Assembly: GCA_001599715.1 (NCBI GenBank)
Contig: BCHU01000005.1
Location: 1,534,902-1,598,901, forward strand
Reading direction: 5' to 3'
Length of the DNA stretch: 64,000 nucleotides
From: Phaeotremella fagi
Lineage: Eukaryota; Basidiomycota; Tremellomycetes; Tremellales; Phaeotremellaceae
The position numbers were made by a program, and so were the translations under genes. How positions within the stretch are numbered: position 1 is the first letter of the stretch; the number at the start of each line of letters is the position of its first letter. This document shows positions 34,723 to 46,081 of this stretch, one piece after another. The notes under the pieces were generated by a model, which was given only the letters and a program-made list of their open reading frames with translations, did not search any database and had not been told where the DNA came from.

Positions 34723-37571
34723 TCACCATATCCGCTTGACCATCGTCCATCTCTCGACTTCTTCTAGGCGCCATTTTTTCCCTTTTCCCTTGGGTTTAGG
34801 AGTAGTTTCTTCAGTCTGTTTCTCTTTTTCCTTGTCATTTTGGCCCGTCGATTTGGAATAGGACGGGGATGATGGTGAATCTATAGCGAACGAAGCATCA
34901 GGAGAGAAAGTTGCCATGGGAGACGTGTATTCGGGTAAATTATCTCTATCCTGTGAGAGATGTCGCGTAGTCTGCTTGTTATATTCCTGTCAAAAGTTCA
35001 GTGCTCCCCTATACTTTTATAATCAGGAAGGAGCCTACCCTTTCTTCCTTACTTTCTCCGACTCCAGATCTCCCGAAATCGTTTACTACGTCTTCAGCTT
35101 CTCTCTCATCCATACCGGCTTGTCTGACGGCGGAGAAACTGAGTAAAGAGAGTCCCAGTAGTACTTTCAGAGCAACAAGACTGTCGGAGATCAGTAAATG
35201 ATCCCCTCATCCCCCATTGCTTCACTCACCATCCCCAGGAACTCAATCCTACCCCAATCCACCCTGCCCAGCGAAGTGCATTCCATGCCCAGCCTCCACT
35301 TGATAAACTTGCAGGATCGTCGGTATGATGAGCGGCAGATGTCAACATGCCAATAGCTTGCATTCCTATTCTTATGACCAGACAGGCTAGAGGGATCGAA
35401 GCAAAACCTAAACGTCTAGCGACGAGAGGGGATTGATCCAGAAGAACAGGATGCTGAAGGAATTAATTATTAGTAGATATCCAGATTCAATATCATTGGA
35501 CTTACTCTACGTCGCTTGGTTCGAGAACTTCCAGTTCCTAATGATCCAGCCAACAAAACGTCTTTGGCGAGCACGTCGGTGAAGCGTTCATAGACCGAAG
35601 CTCTAACGTGGTTGAACTTCGATATGAACGCGTGTTTCAGCCAATCGACCACCATTTCAGACATGATGACAAACAGCACAGGCTAACTTTATCAGCTTAC
35701 AGAAAAAACATCTACTCGGACATACCGATAAAATAGTCTCGACCAGACTTTTACCTCTGATGAAAGACTTTGGTAAAAAAGCGATATCAGATCCAGACAT
35801 CTCTATCATATTTCTTAACGCTATCACCGAAAGCATGAGACTGAGTTGGAAGCGTTCGACAATGTCTGAAGAGCCGAGGTGTCAGATACAAAAGAATACG
35901 GTCGATAGCGGAAAACATACCTGCACACATGATTTGGAAGAGGTTCTCTTTCTCAAATTTCTTGAACACAGCTGAGAACGGTCAGTAAATGAACCTAAAG
36001 CTAGACTTACACCCTTTAATCTCAACAAACTGATTACTGATGAGTAAAGACAATAAGGTGTAGTCATACGAGTTGATAGCTACATTGAGAGAAACCAGCA
36101 TATAAAAGAAGATTAAAGCATGAACCACTGGAGATCATTAGTAATTGAACTTCCCACGAGGAACATATCGAAATCAACTCACGCACGTAACCCAAGGACA
36201 GAGCGAAAAAGAAAACTGGACGAGCCTGCTGTCGTCGTCGACCTCGACCAACACGTTTTGATGGTGACAGGGTCTCTTTTGCAAATAAAGTATCTAGCAC
36301 ATCTTGTCCAAAAGCACAACATAGTCTGTCTGCAATCTAGTGTAAATAGTTAGTTATCGTATAATTTTCGCCGGTACCCACCTCAAGAGCATTGAAAATG
36401 ACGTAAAGCTTGATGGTATCCTGTCCTCTGACTGTGTGGTACATCTTACTAGAATCTGTTCCAACCAATAAAACAACAGTGGGTATGACCAGCAACAGCA
36501 TCCTCAGGATTGAATGAAGTTGACTCGGAGGTATAGGCCAAAATTTACGACCTCGGATGGTATTGGACAGTATTCGTAGAAAAGCGAAGATAGCTCGAAC
36601 GGGAAGAATGGTGAAATTGTAAAGAAATCCATCGAGACATAGAAGAGCTCCGAACATTGTAACCTGAAATCAATGAGGAGTTAGATATCGTGAACTCACC
36701 TTTTCTACAGCTAGTGGTACAGCCATGAAATTAGCTATACGTTCCCTATGAAAAGTCAGTACAGATTTCATCAATCGCTTGCCGCTTAACTGACCATTTC
36801 CCATCAACAAAGTATCCATCCCAATCTTCAGCCCCAACTTCGTCCTTCAACAAATCCCAAATACTCATACCGTCATCCACCTTCAATTCATTATCCCCCC
36901 GTGCCTCATGTCCCTCTAGATCGGCATCAGGGGATGGGGAACGTTGACTCTCCCTTATATCCTCATTGACACTCTGTCGTCTTGATCTAGCAGGCCAGAA
37001 CGTATCTTCTTCATCCTTGTCCTCCCTACCTTCCGATTTCGTAGTATGCAATTTCCCCAATATATCCTCAAGTTCCTTTATACCTAAGCCTTTGGATGGT
37101 GTTAAACCGAATTCAAAAGTATCTCTACGAGGTGAGGGTGGGAGAGATGAGTATGTTGTATGTCGAGTTAAGACTGGAGGGAGTTGATTGAAGATTTCTG
37201 AGGTTGATGAATGAAGCGGGATGTCAGATTCACCCAGCGAAGTCGAAAGTGTTCTCGAAGGTTTATTAACTTGTAGATGTCGAGCCGGACTTTCAAATTC
37301 CTTCGTCGTCTTGATACTTTCCGAACTAGACATTGAGCCGTGTCGTTCATCCATCAGCTCTTCTTCAAGTTGATCAGCCTATTTCACGTGTCAGTTTATG
37401 TTAATGAGAGATGTGTTCGAGACTTACTTCCTGTTCTCGGAGAATTTCCTCATAAGAGTCTCGGTCTTGAGAAGAAGGATCGCTACCGTTCATATGTCGA
37501 GGGATACTGACAGGTAGCGACCAGGTCGAAGGACCAGCTTCTGCTGATTGATAGTGATCACCTTCTTTCAT
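34723..37571 (-). CDS. TAPT1/EMP65 family multi-pass membrane protein
   Basis: The diagnostic block SNQFVEIKGCVFKKFEKENL then FQIMCADIVERFQLSLML is nearly identical in pattern to TAPT1 proteins. N-terminally a ~260-residue Ser/Pro/acidic region (SPARHLQVNKPSRTLSTSLG) precedes MSIWDLLKDEVGAEDWDGYF. Then come many hydrophobic segments (MFGALLCLDGFLYNFTILPV, MLLLVIPTVVLLVGTD, VVHALIFFYMLVSLNVAINS) and a charged C-tail (TTPKPKGKGKKWRLEEVERW). The family includes yeast Emp65 of the ER membrane and human TAPT1, linked to ER protein quality control and cilia. I take ATG 37571 (MKEGDHYQSAEAG); an in-frame ATG at 37685 would add 38 residues but crowd the divergent PIG-C gene. Confidence 0.9.
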
Positions 37572-37792
37572 GGTCTTACAAGCGGAATGAATAGTTGCAA
37601 TATCAACTTTGAAGATGCAACTGATCCTTACAGCACAACAAATATCGTTCGTGCCTGAATCTCTAATACTAGAAGATAAATTCATTCTGTTCGTTTTCTC
37701 TTCTCCTACTTAAACTCCTTCTCAGCTTGAAATGATATGATACAGGATGGATAAAATCGTCGTCATTTAAAACTCTATAACGTGGTCATAGA

Positions 37793-38987
37793 ATGTCTGA
37801 CGAACAACAAAAAATCACCTCTCAAGCTCCAAAATGGGAGAAGGTTTTATGGAAACGTCAACCATTTCCTGACAATTACGTCCCAGAATCGTTCTTGGAG
37901 GAATTGAAGCATCTCAGTGAGTGAAACGTATTCGACGATAAAAATTCAACTGAACGCTATTAAGATCCTAGACCTCGACCTAAACTTGCTTCTTTGTTGT
38001 TTGCAACATTACCTATCACCCAGCATGTCACCGTTATCACCTTTTTCGTTGCTGTCTTCTACGCCATGCTGGTTGACGAATTCGGACCTAGCGAAGTAGG
38101 ATGGACATGCGCTTTATGTGGATTTCTAGGCTTTCTCATACGTAAATGGGGGTGGGGAATAGATCTACAAGACAAGACAGAGACAAGTAAGTGCTCCGAA
38201 GGAACAGACTAATTCAGAAGATACATTTCTCCCCCCTCCAACTCCCCTCAGACCACTGATCCTTCCTCCCTTGCTTTTATCACTCTTATCCCCTATTCTG
38301 GGAACCCTCACGTCCGCTACCACGTCAGATTCAATTTGGCCATTAGCAGGCGGATTGTTCTTCGTGCACCTGCTTTTGGCTGATTTCACAACTGGGAAAG
38401 ATGCTCGAATTCGACGACGTCAAGCTTTGAAAAGAGAAGAGATCAAACGTCGTGGCAGTGTCAGCGGTCATGAACATGAAATATTGGCTGAGGAGAAGAC
38501 GTGCGTTAAAGCAAAGATGTGATGATCAAACTGATTCGTTGCACGATAGCTTGACATCGTCCCTCTCTTTGACATCAGCTCTTTCTGCTTCTGTTGTGCT
38601 CGCATCAAGACTTCCATCCACCTCACATGTGTTTTCATTAGTATTATTGGCTGTCGAGCTCTTTGCTGGGTGGCCAGTCCTGGCCAAAGGTGTACGAGTG
38701 GGTCGAGGGAAAGTTTTGAGCTAAACAAATAATAGGAAGCCGGTCGGAGGTTTTCAGTAACCTTGACAGCATCGTTGATCATGCTAGCGATCTCAGTTTT
38801 ACCTGCTTCTGGACCTTATACCTTTCTTCCCTCAATTCCGACTTTGATATTCTTGTGTACACTCTTATTAGTAAATGTAGTTGGTCCGTTGATGTTTTGG
38901 TACGGTTGGAGATGGAAAACTAGACGTGGTGGTAATTGGGAAGTAGCCGTTGTCAAAGTCCGAAAAGGAAGAAACAAGGAGAGGTGA
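37793..38987 (+). CDS. GPI2: GPI2/PIG-C, GPI-GlcNAc transferase subunit
   Basis: ATG 37793 starts [20 protein letters not shown] followed by [15 protein letters not shown], the hallmark N-terminus of PIG-C ([15 protein letters not shown]). Later exons give [20 protein letters not shown] and several hydrophobic helices ([60 protein letters not shown]). It is a polytopic ER membrane subunit of the enzyme that transfers GlcNAc from UDP-GlcNAc to phosphatidylinositol, the first step of GPI-anchor synthesis. Introns fall after ELKHL, before [10 protein letters not shown], after AEEKT and after LAKGVR. The stop at 38987 lies only 44 bp from the convergent COX17 stop, so their 3' ends probably overlap. 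Confidence 0.93.
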
Positions 38988-39031
38988 TGGGATGCATAGT
39001 TACAACAAGTACGATCTAATAATGGATACAG

Positions 39032-39429
39032 CTAGACTTTGAAACCGTAACCTCTCATACATGCTTTATGTTGCTCCACCAATTCCCTGCATTTGTCACC
39101 GGCGATTTCTGGGGAATTTTTGAGGAAACATTCGTCTCTAAGCGATTTCGTTTCTGGACAAGCACAACATCTAGAATGATAGTTTAGCTTAGCGTAGGTT
39201 TTAAGATAGGACGGCTAAGACTGACGGTTTTAATCCTTTAGGGTTCAGTGGGTTAACTTGACTTGCTGCGACTGTTGCTGGAACTGGTGAAGCAGATCTC
39301 GATGAGATTGAACTTGATTGGGAGCTGTGAATCATGATGATTAGTGAATTTGTTTCAACGTTTGAGAGGATAATTTGAGTCTGAACTGTCTACTTACGAA
39401 GAAGAGCTGGAGTCTAGGAATGATACCAT
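39032..39429 (-). CDS. COX17: COX17 copper chaperone for cytochrome c oxidase
   Basis: Three exons (39398-39429, 39226-39324, 39032-39170) encode 89 residues. The C-terminal half carries the full Cox17 signature: KPCCACPETKSLRDECF then CRELVEQHKACMRGYGFKV. The CC-x-C copper site and the twin CX9C motifs (C-PETKSLRDE-C and C-RELVEQHKA-C) are all intact. The N-terminal ~40 residues are Ser-rich and poorly conserved. It acts in the mitochondrial intermembrane space, delivering Cu(I) to Sco1 and Cox11, and is imported by the Mia40 pathway. It shares a 244-bp divergent promoter with the ETFRF1-like gene. Confidence 0.97.
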
Positions 39430-39673
39430 GATGTTTTTATCAATGGATGGATCGAGGTTGGACTCGAAAATGAATCAGCTACTGAGTAATCTTTTGTCAC
39501 GACATTTTTAAGTGGGCGGGGTATCTAAGTTATCATATTTACAGCCGGCAGCTCGTTCCGGCTGGAGCCGATATCGATCTTGAGCTTTATCTTTTTGTTC
39601 TGGTTCTCGAGTTTGGATTGATTTGGATTATCTTTCATCTTTCATCTATTCATTGCATCCTAACAAAGATAAG
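39430..39673. promoter_or_regulatory. Divergent promoter COX17 / ETFRF1
   Basis: 244 bp between divergent ATGs of two nuclear genes for mitochondrial proteins. It contains a GC-rich palindrome-like core around 39543-39575 (CCGGCAGCTCGTTCCGGCTGG), the most GC-rich part of an otherwise AT-rich spacer. A shared promoter is inference. Confidence 0.45.
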
Positions 39674-40274
39674 ATGAAGATGAACAGAACAATATCCATA
39701 ATAAATATCACTCGAACAAAACCTACTCCTCTCCTTTCTTCTAATCTTGGACTTGGATCGTTGAGATTGGCTTCGACCATCCCTACAACTCCTTCTCCTC
39801 AATCCCCGCAAGAAGAAGTTCCCCATCGCTTGAAAGCTATAAAGTTATATAAAGAGGTAGGTCTGAATGTGTTTTGCGACTGCATCTATACTGACTGAAC
39901 CATAAGCTTCATCGACTTGGCAGAGATTAGTGAGTTGATATGTACTTGATCAATATTGACTTGTGTGCTAGTCCCGATCCCGCTTATGATTTCAATAAAC
40001 GTTTGAGGAGGGCTTTTGAAAGTAGGTTATACGAGAACCGTCGATTCGATGATAGAAGTGCTGACATCCCTCAAAAGAAAACGCCAAAATCACTGATCCT
40101 GAGAAAATGAAGTCTCAATTAGAGCTTGGAGAGCATATCAAGAAGGGCAAGTCTCTTACACTCCTATGATCGTTATTATGCTGACTTTTCGATACAGAGG
40201 TTCTTGCTCTTATTTCTTTAAAGAAGTTTAGACATCTTCGACGAAGCTATCATCCCAATGAAGGTCCTCGATAA
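39674..40274 (+). CDS. ETFRF1/LYRM5-like LYR protein, mitochondrial
   Basis: Five exons (39674-39856, 39907-39929, 39972-40021, 40078-40146, 40198-40274) encode 133 residues. A ~45-residue Ser/Thr/Arg-rich mitochondrial presequence (MKMNRTISIINITRTKPTPL) precedes a Complex1_LYR domain: RLKAIKLYKELHRLGRDYPD, FNKRLRRAFEKNAKI, LELGEHIKKEVLALISLKKF, RHLRRSYHP. LGRDYP and the closing K-Y/F-R-xx-R-R-Y motif are characteristic of LYRM5, the electron-transfer-flavoprotein regulatory factor that removes FAD from ETF in the matrix. The LYR tripeptide itself reads LYK. The fourth intron uses a GC donor (40147-40197, GCAAGT...CAG). Confidence 0.85.
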
Positions 40275-40494
40275 ACTTCCGTCAAGAATGGGTATATATA
40301 CCTACAGAAGCTACGAACCGTCACGATACCTCATTAATTCATTTCTTCCTTCTTCTCGTTAAACGTTTTCAAATTTATAATCGACCACAATCCAGTTGTA
40401 ACAGCTTCTACTTTCGTTTACGATTTATCCTTCGCTATCTTTTTCCGTCAGTTGATGCAATAGTTATACACCAACACGTACCTTCTCCGATGTT

Positions 40495-43180
40495 TTAGAT
40501 CATATTCCTACGATCTCTAAATGGTGAAGAATTCGACCTCTGAAGACTGACATTCTTTATAGTGGAGGCTGAAGATGGGATAGTAGGAGATTCAGGCATT
40601 GGCATATCAAGACTTTGCCCGTCCGAGTCATCATTTACCGTTCGAGGGAAAGTCTGTGATGATAATCTCGAAGGCAACTTGGAGGGAAACGCTAACGGTT
40701 TCGGATCGAAATCTTCATGTCCACCAATTTCATACGATAATGGTGGGGATTGTCGAATAGCTTTCCCAAGGACTACTTCACCTAGATCTGAGAAAGTTGG
40801 CGTGATGTCACCTGTCGTGCTTTCATCTGAAGTCAATCTCGAAGGGAAATTGGGATCTATCGACGAAGAAGCAACATCTGACAGATCGCTGGTGAAATTC
40901 AAACGTCGAGATGGGAAGCCCGATATTGAGTTACTGATGTCTGTTTGGGGTCGAGTACCGTTTGAATCCCTGTTACCAGCTAAAATTGCAGTCAGTCTAA
41001 AATACTTTCGGACAAACTTCGTCCGCCCTACCTTCAATGAAACTTGTAACATCGAGTCTACTGAGATCTGACATACCTCTTCCGTGTCCGAGTTCATGAG
41101 CAAGAGCAGGCATTTTAGGTGGAGCAGGTAAATCCTCTAGATCAAGCGAGACGTTTGATTCAGATCTAGCTCGAGACATAGGGCGGTTTGGTGGAGTTGG
41201 GAAACCCAGTTCATCGATCGTTGGCATTTCTCGTAAACTATCTTCGACACCACTAACATCTGATCTAACATCTGATGGTGTAGAATCAGTTCTTCCACCC
41301 CGATGAAGAACAGGTCGTTCATATCCAAAAACCAAAGCATTAGCACCTGGACTCGGTGCAGTTCGTCTAATTCCTACCAGAGAATTCACCAAACTACTTC
41401 TTCGACTGCTGGAAAGCGGTCTTCCACTCAAGTGACGCCGTACACCAGAGGTACTTCTGCTTGGTGTTTGGTATCTACGTTTTCCAAAAGTTGCAGCGTC
41501 GGTGACATCCGTTGCATTGCTGTAAACACTAGACATTCCTGCTCCACGGAATTCTCCCTCATAGTTACCATATTGATCTAGGGATGGAGTTAAACCGTCG
41601 ATCCAACCAATGATACCGCTGGTTGACTGTGGACGGCTTTCTCCCAAATTGAGATTTTTCTGGGGAGTCGTTCTGGGGATCGAAATGGGACGAACAGGCA
41701 TTGGTGGCATTGCCTGCGGTGGAGATGAAGGTGGGGGGGAAACCATAAATACCGATTGTGGTGCGATACCAAGAGCTGGATCATGTTTAGCAACCTACAA
41801 TTGAGTGGGTGCGAGCTTACCTTCAAATGATGATCGACCTTTGGTCGTCCTGGTTGTATCAAGCTTATCGAAGTCCACAGTACCACGATCGGTATTAACC
41901 ATGGTAAACCTGGTAGATTGACGTTGAGGAGTGGGAAGCTCGACATGAGTGAAATCCAATACCATGGTAGAGGTGATTAAGATATACTGCTTGTCAGACT
42001 GAGAGGGCATTGAAGTGCTTACGATCTGAAGTGCCTGGAGTAATCGTCCCCCGATTGTCTCTGAGAAACCAAGAGATGCAATTGATCCTAAACAGACTGC
42101 TAGTCCTAACAGTATGCTGAATGAGATACCAGCTCTAGCCCTGAACAGTGGCAGCATCGACACGATATCAGCTCGAAGTAATTGAGCAACGATGGGTAGA
42201 GCAAACACCAATAGTAGGAATAGTTGAACAGCAAAACTGCAGATTTCAGTGATTGTTATAGCAAAGTAACTTACCTAACGATATTCACGATCTCAAATTT
42301 GAGGTTATTAGGTTGTGTTTGGAATCCAATTCTCCAGGCCAGCTACGAAAAGTCAGCGGAAGTCGAAGTACACTTGTCTGTATCTGATAGAATTTACCTG
42401 AAGACCAAAAATCGCCACTATCAGAAACGGTGAAGTGAAGTGAACCAGGATCTCAATGCAACCGTCTACAGTTGACATCGACGACACAGAAAAAGGTGGT
42501 CGCCTCCCCTCCTCGTCGTCTCCCTCTTCTTGAGCTTCACCTTTCTCTCCAGTAACTCTCTTCTTCGGTTTCGACTTCGCTATAATCCATCGGATATGGC
42601 AGAGGATGAAGCTGTGGGAAGAATGTCAGTTATCAATTCTGGATACTTCTTCACCAAACTCGGGATAACATACCTCAAACGAAGTCCAACCGAGCCTGAC
42701 AATAGAACCTGTTTGAGTATGAAAAGTGCAACTACCAAATCCTGAGTTGTGGAAGAAATTGGAGATCCTGTGAGTAAAGGTATGCCATAAAACATGGCAA
42801 CCAGATCGACCAAGACTGCCAAAGTTGCCAAAGCAGCTGCGGCATTGATCTATAATCCAGTTAGATGTTTTTTTTTCAATTTTTGACCGAAGATATGACT
42901 CACGAATATTATAGAGCTAGGAAATCAAAATCAGCAGTGTCATATCATTTTGCAATCTGGACAATAGGATCTTTACTCACCGACGAAGCCTGTCCATTGC
43001 AGCGTAGAAGGTGAGTACTCCCAGAGCCAGAAATCCAAGAGCTAAAAACGGTGCATCGGCCAAAGCGATGGTTATCTAGCAAAACAAGAAGTGGATCAGC
43101 AAGCTGAACCTCCGGTTTGAGAAGATACTGACTAAGAACGTGGGATCAAGAAAGGTGGAATTTGTAGAATTTCCTGACAT
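40495..43180 (-). CDS. Unknown multi-pass membrane protein with long Ser/Pro-rich tail
   Basis: Start ATG at 43180 (MSGNSTNSTFLDPTFL, with possible N-glycosylation sites), stop at 40495. Six or seven hydrophobic helices follow: LADAPFLALGFLALGVLTFY, AALATLAVLVDLVAMFYGIP, LVVALFILKQVLLSGSVGLR, EILVHFTSPFLIVAIFGLQ, FAVQLFLLLVFALPIVAQLL and GISFSILLGLAVCLGSIASL. Then comes a ~500-residue cytoplasmic-looking tail rich in Ser, Pro, Arg and Thr (STSGVRRHLSGRPLSSSRRS) with many likely phosphosites. Extracellular N-terminus, seven-helix-like topology and a phosphorylatable tail suggest a receptor-like or sensor protein, but I recognise no GPCR family motif. It may be Tremellales-specific. Divergent to the dehalogenase gene. 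Confidence 0.7.
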
Positions 43181-43597
43181 ATTGATAGAAAGGATATGTA
43201 AGTCTTGGCTAGCAATCGATAGAATGTGATCAGCACATGTATTATTGACGATGAAATAAGAGAGTAAATATTCTATCAAAGAACGAGCGGTCAGTCGACA
43301 ATGGAAGCAATGCAGAAATGAGATGCTCTCACAGTCATCTGGATTTACTTAACCTGAATACCTAAGACTCAGTTGTCTCTCTTACACCAGGAGACCAGGA
43401 GTTGTCGTCAAGGCTGTCGTTACGCAATTCCAGATTGTCTTCACGACGGTTGCCATCTTGTTCGTGCCTTTTTCATTTCGCCATTTGGATACTGCCATTC
43501 ACCGATCACAGATCACCGGCATTGAAACAAAGCCCGAAATGTACGGGGTACTGATAGTGAAGTGTCATGACTCGACAAGATCTTATTATTCCTCCAA
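43181..43597. other. Divergent intergenic region
   Basis: 417 bp between the unknown membrane-protein gene and the dehalogenase gene; presumed promoters. No other feature seen. Confidence 0.5.
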
Positions 43598-44462
43598 ATG
43601 AGTTCAATCTCAACTTCGTTTGAGAATGTTAAATCCCTCACTTTCGACTTAATGGGAACGTGTGCTGATTGGCATTCTTCAATACTTACTCTATTGGAGA
43701 CACTTCCACCTCCTCCTGGCTCAATCGATTTGTCAAAATTAGCGAACGATTGGCGATCGGGTTTTTTCAAAGCGATCTTTACTTCATTTCAAAAGGGTGA
43801 ACAAAGTCCTGATATCGATATCGTTCACAGAAAGGTTCTGGACGACCTGCTGTCAGACCTATCAATTGATCTTGAAGTATGGAATGAGGAGATAAGGAGG
43901 AAATTGGTCGAAGGTTGGCACCATCAGTTGGCTTGGCCGGATGCTATCGAAGGCATTGATAAATTGAAAAAGAAGTATGATGTGTGAGTCAACGTTCAAG
44001 CAATGACCTTAATAGTTGTAGTGTTGTGCTGGCAAATGGTACAACCAGACTGCAGCTTGATATCGTATCATCTTCTGGGTTACCGTTTCATTCTTTGTTT
44101 TCGTCCCAGCTCCTCGGTCATACCAAGGTAGATTTCTATCAAAATCGTGCGCTCACTCTCAGCCTAATCCCAAAATGTATGAAACCTGTGCTCATCTCCT
44201 CGATCGACGTCCTGAAGAGATAGCCATGGTTGCAGCTCACGCTTACGATCTGAGGGCGGCTAAGAAGATGTAAGTCCTTCTGTCTAGCCCTTACTGAAAT
44301 CTTGGAAGAGGGATGAAAACTATATACATTCGTCGAGATACTGAGGATCCTGAAGAGGATATGAGCTTACTAGAAGGCGAATTCGATCTTTTTGTAGATG
44401 GGCGATCTTCGATAGGAAAGATTGGAGGATTGAAAAAACTAGCCGATATGTTGGTATCTTGA
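43598..44462 (+). CDS. Haloacid dehalogenase-like hydrolase (type II HAD)
   Basis: Four exons, ATG 43598, stop at 44462. The HAD motifs are in order: SLTFDLMGTCADWHSS (motif I, nucleophile Asp), VVLANGTTRLQLD (motif II), HTKPNPKMYETC (motif III Lys) and MVAAHAYDLRAAKK (motif IV). The AAHAYDLRAA box and cap-helix region (WRSGFFKAIFTSFQKGEQSP) place it with type II 2-haloacid dehalogenases (subfamily I cap). In fungi such proteins are cytosolic and their natural substrate is usually unknown. Motif I has Met-Gly-Thr in place of the more usual xx-Gly-Thr-Leu and is followed by Cys, but the catalytic Asp is present. Convergent with the Spg1 gene. Confidence 0.88.
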
Positions 44463-44579
44463 ACGCAAACAGAAATATGTCACGTATTCAACACTAAGCT
44501 AATGCGTGGTATATCGTCAAATGTGTCATAACTAAGTCGTAAATCCCTCAAAGTCTCGCTCCATAATAAATCTCTAAAT

Positions 44580-45542
44580 CTAAACATCAACGTAGAGCAA
44601 AATAGGCTCTCCAACCTCGTCGATTTCGGGGATGACACACTGGTTCATTTTGATTAGCTGAGAATCAACACACAATAGAAGGATTGCTTACCTTCAAATC
44701 GAAAGCTTTGGCAAGTACAATTTTGAATATTTTTTGAACATTGATTGAATGCGATGTCGAGCAGAATATCTAAAGCAAGTTAGCGAGACTTCAACCTGTA
44801 TGACCTACCAGTGGTGCGTGCATGGCCTTTGAGAATCGTTTGGCTTGTTTCGTGATTTCCTCCTGTTCATCATGAGGCAAGGTCGTGAATGAATCATATT
44901 TTGTTCCAATCAATACTGGTATTGCTGTCTATGAATGTGTCAATGATATGTATTCGACGACGACGAAAGCATCGATACACACCTTGTTAAAACCTCTTGC
45001 TTGTCGATACCATTCCTTCACACTATTTAGCGTTGCTTTCCGCGATAAATCGAACATGAACAAAATTGCAACAGCGTCATTGGAAACCAAGGGTAACATG
45101 GAGACAAATTCCCTCTGTCCACCAAGATCCCAGATCTTATTGAATAGTCAGATACCATCTTTCATATGAAATCAACTCTCGCGACTCACGGAAAATGTAA
45201 TCTCCGTATTTCTGATACTGATCGTTTTCTCCATAAAGTTGACACCAAGAGTTTGTATGTAATCCTCACTGGACAACATTAGAATAAAGAATAATATGAA
45301 AGAAACATGTAGACTCACTCAAAGCTTCCTTCAACATATTTCACCATTAACGATGTTTTGCCAATTTGTGAGTCACCGACCATCCCGACCTTGAGCACAA
45401 TCCTGATGAGTTGCGATCAAAGCTGTCAATGAAATGATTCTTTTTTTACGCTTACTGACACTTACGAGTTTCTATCACTCCCTTCACCACCTGACATACG
45501 CCCACTACCTGATCCTGATGATACATAGCCTTGATCAGCCAT
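44580..45542 (-). CDS. Spg1/Tem1 septation-initiation GTPase
   Basis: Start ATG at 45542 ([16 protein letters not shown]), stop at 44580. After a Gly/Ser-rich N-terminus the Ras-like fold follows: [20 protein letters not shown] (P-loop), [19 protein letters not shown] (switch I Thr), [20 protein letters not shown] (switch II), [12 protein letters not shown] and [15 protein letters not shown]. The WDLGGQREF box and GTKYD in place of NKxD are hallmarks of Tem1/Spg1 rather than Rab proteins. It ends without a prenylation CAAX. Spg1/Tem1 sits on the spindle pole body and triggers the septation initiation/mitotic exit network to start cytokinesis. Six or more short introns split the gene. Confidence 0.94.
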
Positions 45543-46081
45543 AATTGAAACTTGATCAGTTGCTTGAGGTTAATGAAGCTCGGTAAATATAGAAAGCTGA
45601 CAGCGATATGGCCTTCCCAGATCGATGTGATGAGTATAATGTGTATACAACGAGCAGTTGTGTTACCAGGCGAGTGATCCAAGAGAGTCTGGTAACCGAA
45701 TTGAAGATAACAACTTGGTATGTTGGGAAGATGAAAGATTGATGTTTAATCGAATTCGATGTCAACTGTGATTTTTCAGAAGGGGTTGGGGAGATAAAGA
45801 TATTCCTTGGAAGGTGTAAAAATGAAGAGCGAGGTGAGAGGTGAGAGTGATACGGTTTCTAAGATTGATGTTGTAAGGAGAATGAATGAATATGAGAATG
45901 GGAGTGTCTGATGAACTAAAATGTGCTATATGCTATGACTGACTGATGTTGATGTCTACCTCACCACAACGCGTTTCATTCAACTGGGGGGATCAAATAA
46001 ACAATACTTATTGCATACTGCAGTTACTGTATCCCAATTACTGTATTTCTTGAAATTTTCGACTAATCTTTACATCACATT
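45543..46081. promoter_or_regulatory. Divergent promoter region Spg1 / Mmc1-like
   Basis: 539 bp between divergent starts. It includes a short purine-rich direct repeat (GAGGTGAGAGGTGAGAGTGA, near 45833) of unknown meaning and AT-rich sequence next to the plus-strand start. Confidence 0.45.

Noticed and set aside
40562..41071. 169-aa plus-strand frame opposite the unknown membrane protein tail
   Set aside because: Antisense to the Ser/Pro-rich tail exon, whose frame joins upstream exons through normal introns.
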